A DNA stretch of 6,416 bases, from the NCBI GenBank assembly GCA_013698215.1, contig JACCVJ010000328.1, positions 1 to 6,416 on the forward strand, read 5' to 3'. The position numbers were made by a program, and so were the translations under genes. Below, piece by piece: positions 5,344-6,416 of the stretch. This stretch comes from Tatlockia sp. (GTDB taxonomy: Bacteria > Cyanobacteriota > Cyanobacteriia > Cyanobacteriales > Chroococcidiopsidaceae). Numbering within the stretch: position 1 is the first letter of the stretch; every line of letters begins with the position of its first letter. Below the pieces are notes generated by a model. It worked only from the letters and a program-made list of their open reading frames with translations, searched no databases and was not told the origin of the DNA.

Positions 5344-5808
5344 ATGAAAAAATTTATTCCTTTAATAATTGGCAGCTTTCTAGTTGTCGGCACAGTTGGT
5401 TGTCAAGACACTGCCAAAACCAGCGCTGACGCGCCTAATAATGCCGGAGAAACTGTTGCAGCGCCAAAAACGGACGATGCCGCCCAAATTCAAAATGATG
5501 CCACTAGCGAAGTTCGTAGAGATCAGCTAAATTCTGATATCAGAGCGCGAGAACAGCGCAACAATGCGAGTGGTGGCGATGCTGATAGAACTGAAGGAGA
5601 CTTGCAAAGCGAAGTGCGTAGTAAGTTAGAGGCAAATCTTCCCGCAAGTCAGTTAGGGGTTGAAGCAGAAGACGGTGTAGTAACTGTAAGTGGTACGGTT
5701 CCCACCGAGGAACAGTTGCAAAGAGTTGAACCTTTGGCAAAAGAAATTAAAGGAGTAACTAGCGTCAAAGTTAACGTTCAAGTTAAGCCAGCAAAACCTA
5801 CTAATTAA
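5344..5808 (+). CDS. BON-domain lipoprotein
   Basis: A 154-residue exported lipoprotein. The signal peptide is short: MKK, a hydrophobic core (residues 4-16) and lipobox TVGC with the lipidated Cys at 20 (mature start C-Q-D). A low-complexity Ala/Asp/Asn-rich region (21-82) probably forms a flexible tether. Residues 84-148 are one BON domain: DLQSEVRSKLEANL, then LGVEAEDGVVTVSGTVPTEEQ, then KEIKGVTSVKVNVQV, with the family's GVVTVSG strand and a G-V-x-x-V-x-x-x-V ending. BON domains occur in OsmY-like periplasmic proteins and are thought to bind membranes or envelope components; most cyanobacterial members have no assigned function. GAGG five bases before the ATG supports the start. It ends at an intrinsic terminator 20 bases downstream. 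Being 112 bases after the stress-protein gene, it may share that gene's transcript or have its own promoter; I see no clear one. Confidence 0.87.
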   Translation: MKKFIPLIIGSFLVVGTVGCQDTAKTSADAPNNAGETVAAPKTDDAAQIQNDATSEVRRDQLNSDIRAREQRNNASGGDADRTEGDLQSEVRSKLEANLPASQLGVEAEDGVVTVSGTVPTEEQLQRVEPLAKEIKGVTSVKVNVQVKPAKPTN

Positions 5809-5828
5809 TTAGAAAAAGGCTATACACA

Positions 5829-5859
5829 AAGGGTTAGGGGTATTCCCTGCCCTTTTTTT
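5829..5859 (+). terminator. Intrinsic terminator after the lipoprotein gene
   Basis: AAGGG-TT-AGGG (5829-5839) folds with CCCT-G-CCC (5845-5852) and the first Ts, over loop GTATT. Seven T bases follow the CCC (5853-5859), the first two of which pair with AA. This is a typical rho-independent terminator 20 bases past the stop codon. Confidence 0.8.
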
Positions 5860-5915
5860 ATTGTTTAATTTCTTCAATTATCAATCGCCTAAGTACAAGA
5901 TTTTTAAAATTTCAA

Positions 5916-5941
5916 AGGAGGAGAAAATATTTTCTCCTCCT
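5916..5941 (-). terminator. Perfect 26-base palindrome, likely dps terminator
   Basis: AGGAGGAG, then AAAATATTTT, then CTCCTCCT is self-complementary over all 26 bases, giving an 11-bp stem with a 4-base loop. It lies 28 bases beyond the minus-strand dps stop codon. On that strand it is followed by TTTGAAATTTT, an interrupted T-rich tract. It most likely ends the dps transcript; being symmetric it could also back up the plus-strand terminator 56 bases to its left. Confidence 0.65.
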
Positions 5942-5969
5942 ATACTTAAGCGCTTATTTCAAAACAAAT

Positions 5970-6416
5970 CTAGTTAGAGTGTGCTTCTACAGGAACTTTG
6001 TTCGCACCAGGCTTGTTACCATCGGAAGTAAGACTTTCACCCTCAATAAATGAGCGCAGCATCCAAGCCATTTCTTCATGCTGCTCCATCAACCCAGTTA
6101 GAAAATCGGCTGTACCTTGGTCGCCCAATTCTTCACCAGCTTGATCTACGTGTTCGCGCAAGTTGCGGATAATTTCCTCATGGTCGTCTACCAACTGCGA
6201 TACCATCTCTGTAGCTAGAGGAATATTGTCTGATTGCTCTTTGATAGAACCATATTCTAGAAATCCTGCGGCTGTACCTACAGGGAAAAACCCTAAAGTG
6301 CGGACGCGCTCAGCTAGGGAATCTATGTTAATTGTCAATGCTTTGTAGTGTTCTTCCCATAACTGGTGCAAAGAACGAAATTGAGGGCCAACTACATCCC
6401 AATGAAATTTTTTTGT
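5970..6416 (-). CDS. dps: Dps family DNA-protection ferritin, N-terminus beyond window
   Basis: Partial gene. The open frame runs off the right edge, so the 148 codons here lack the N-terminal tail and part of the first helix. A TTG at 6371 is not the start: the 15 codons before it (TKKFHWDVVGPQFRS) are conserved Dps sequence. Dps proteins form 12-subunit cages that oxidise Fe(II) with hydrogen peroxide, store iron and often coat DNA in stress. Ferroxidase ligands, numbered from the window edge, match the E. coli spacing exactly: His5 (FHWDVVG), His17 (LHQLWEE), Asp32 and Glu36 (IDSLAER); Glu21 takes the place of the usual Asp67. Further family blocks are LGFFPVGT, DDHEEIIRNLRE, GTADFLTGLMEQHEEMAWMLRSF and a short charged C-terminal tail. 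The gene converges with the BON lipoprotein gene, with separate terminators between. The symbol is at family level; cyanobacteria usually carry several Dps paralogues. Confidence 0.93.
   Translation of the reverse strand, partial: TKKFHWDVVGPQFRSLHQLWEEHYKALTINIDSLAERVRTLGFFPVGTAAGFLEYGSIKEQSDNIPLATEMVSQLVDDHEEIIRNLREHVDQAGEELGDQGTADFLTGLMEQHEEMAWMLRSFIEGESLTSDGNKPGANKVPVEAHSN

Noticed and set aside
5970..6371. Complete 133-residue Dps starting at TTG 6371
   Set aside because: The frame stays open to the window edge and the upstream codons encode the conserved FHWDVVGPQF block, so the gene is partial.

Overview
The window is ordinary-looking cyanobacterial chromosome. The octamer GCGATCGC (HIP1), abundant in many cyanobacterial genomes, occurs ten times in 6.4 kb. 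One gene is a clear ictB, and the other proteins belong to families common in cyanobacteria. I cannot name the genus from the sequence. I see no insertion sequence, phage gene, tRNA, rRNA or CRISPR array.

Layout, left to right. (1) Plus strand 9-993: a DUF4385 protein, then 22 bases later a small four-helix membrane protein of DUF4079 type; these are probably co-transcribed. (2) Minus strand 4137-1012: a 540-residue GAF protein built like a histidine kinase, followed 96 bases downstream by ictB, a polytopic membrane protein of the O-antigen ligase superfamily. The DUF4079-like gene and ictB converge with only 18 bases between their stop codons. (3) 4138-4541: a 404-base divergent control region with a 12-base direct repeat 40 bases apart, a candidate sigma-70-type promoter and two short inverted repeats. 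(4) Plus strand 4542-5808: a glycine-rich general-stress-type protein, then a BON-domain lipoprotein ending in a good intrinsic terminator. (5) Minus strand 6416-5970: a Dps ferritin-like protein whose N-terminus is cut off by the right edge of the window; a perfect 26-base palindrome lies just past its stop codon.

The right half looks like a stress and envelope-protection neighbourhood: a stress protein with a glycine-zipper core, a BON lipoprotein and Dps. The left half combines a signalling-type protein with a membrane protein historically linked to inorganic carbon. The most notable observation is that the kinase-like protein has lost the phospho-acceptor histidine (Gln in the H box) and nearly all ATP-binding signatures (N, G1 and G2 boxes), yet keeps a full-length open frame. 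It is best read as a pseudo-histidine kinase, meaning a GAF sensor with a non-catalytic kinase-like scaffold. I found no clearly new multi-gene system.
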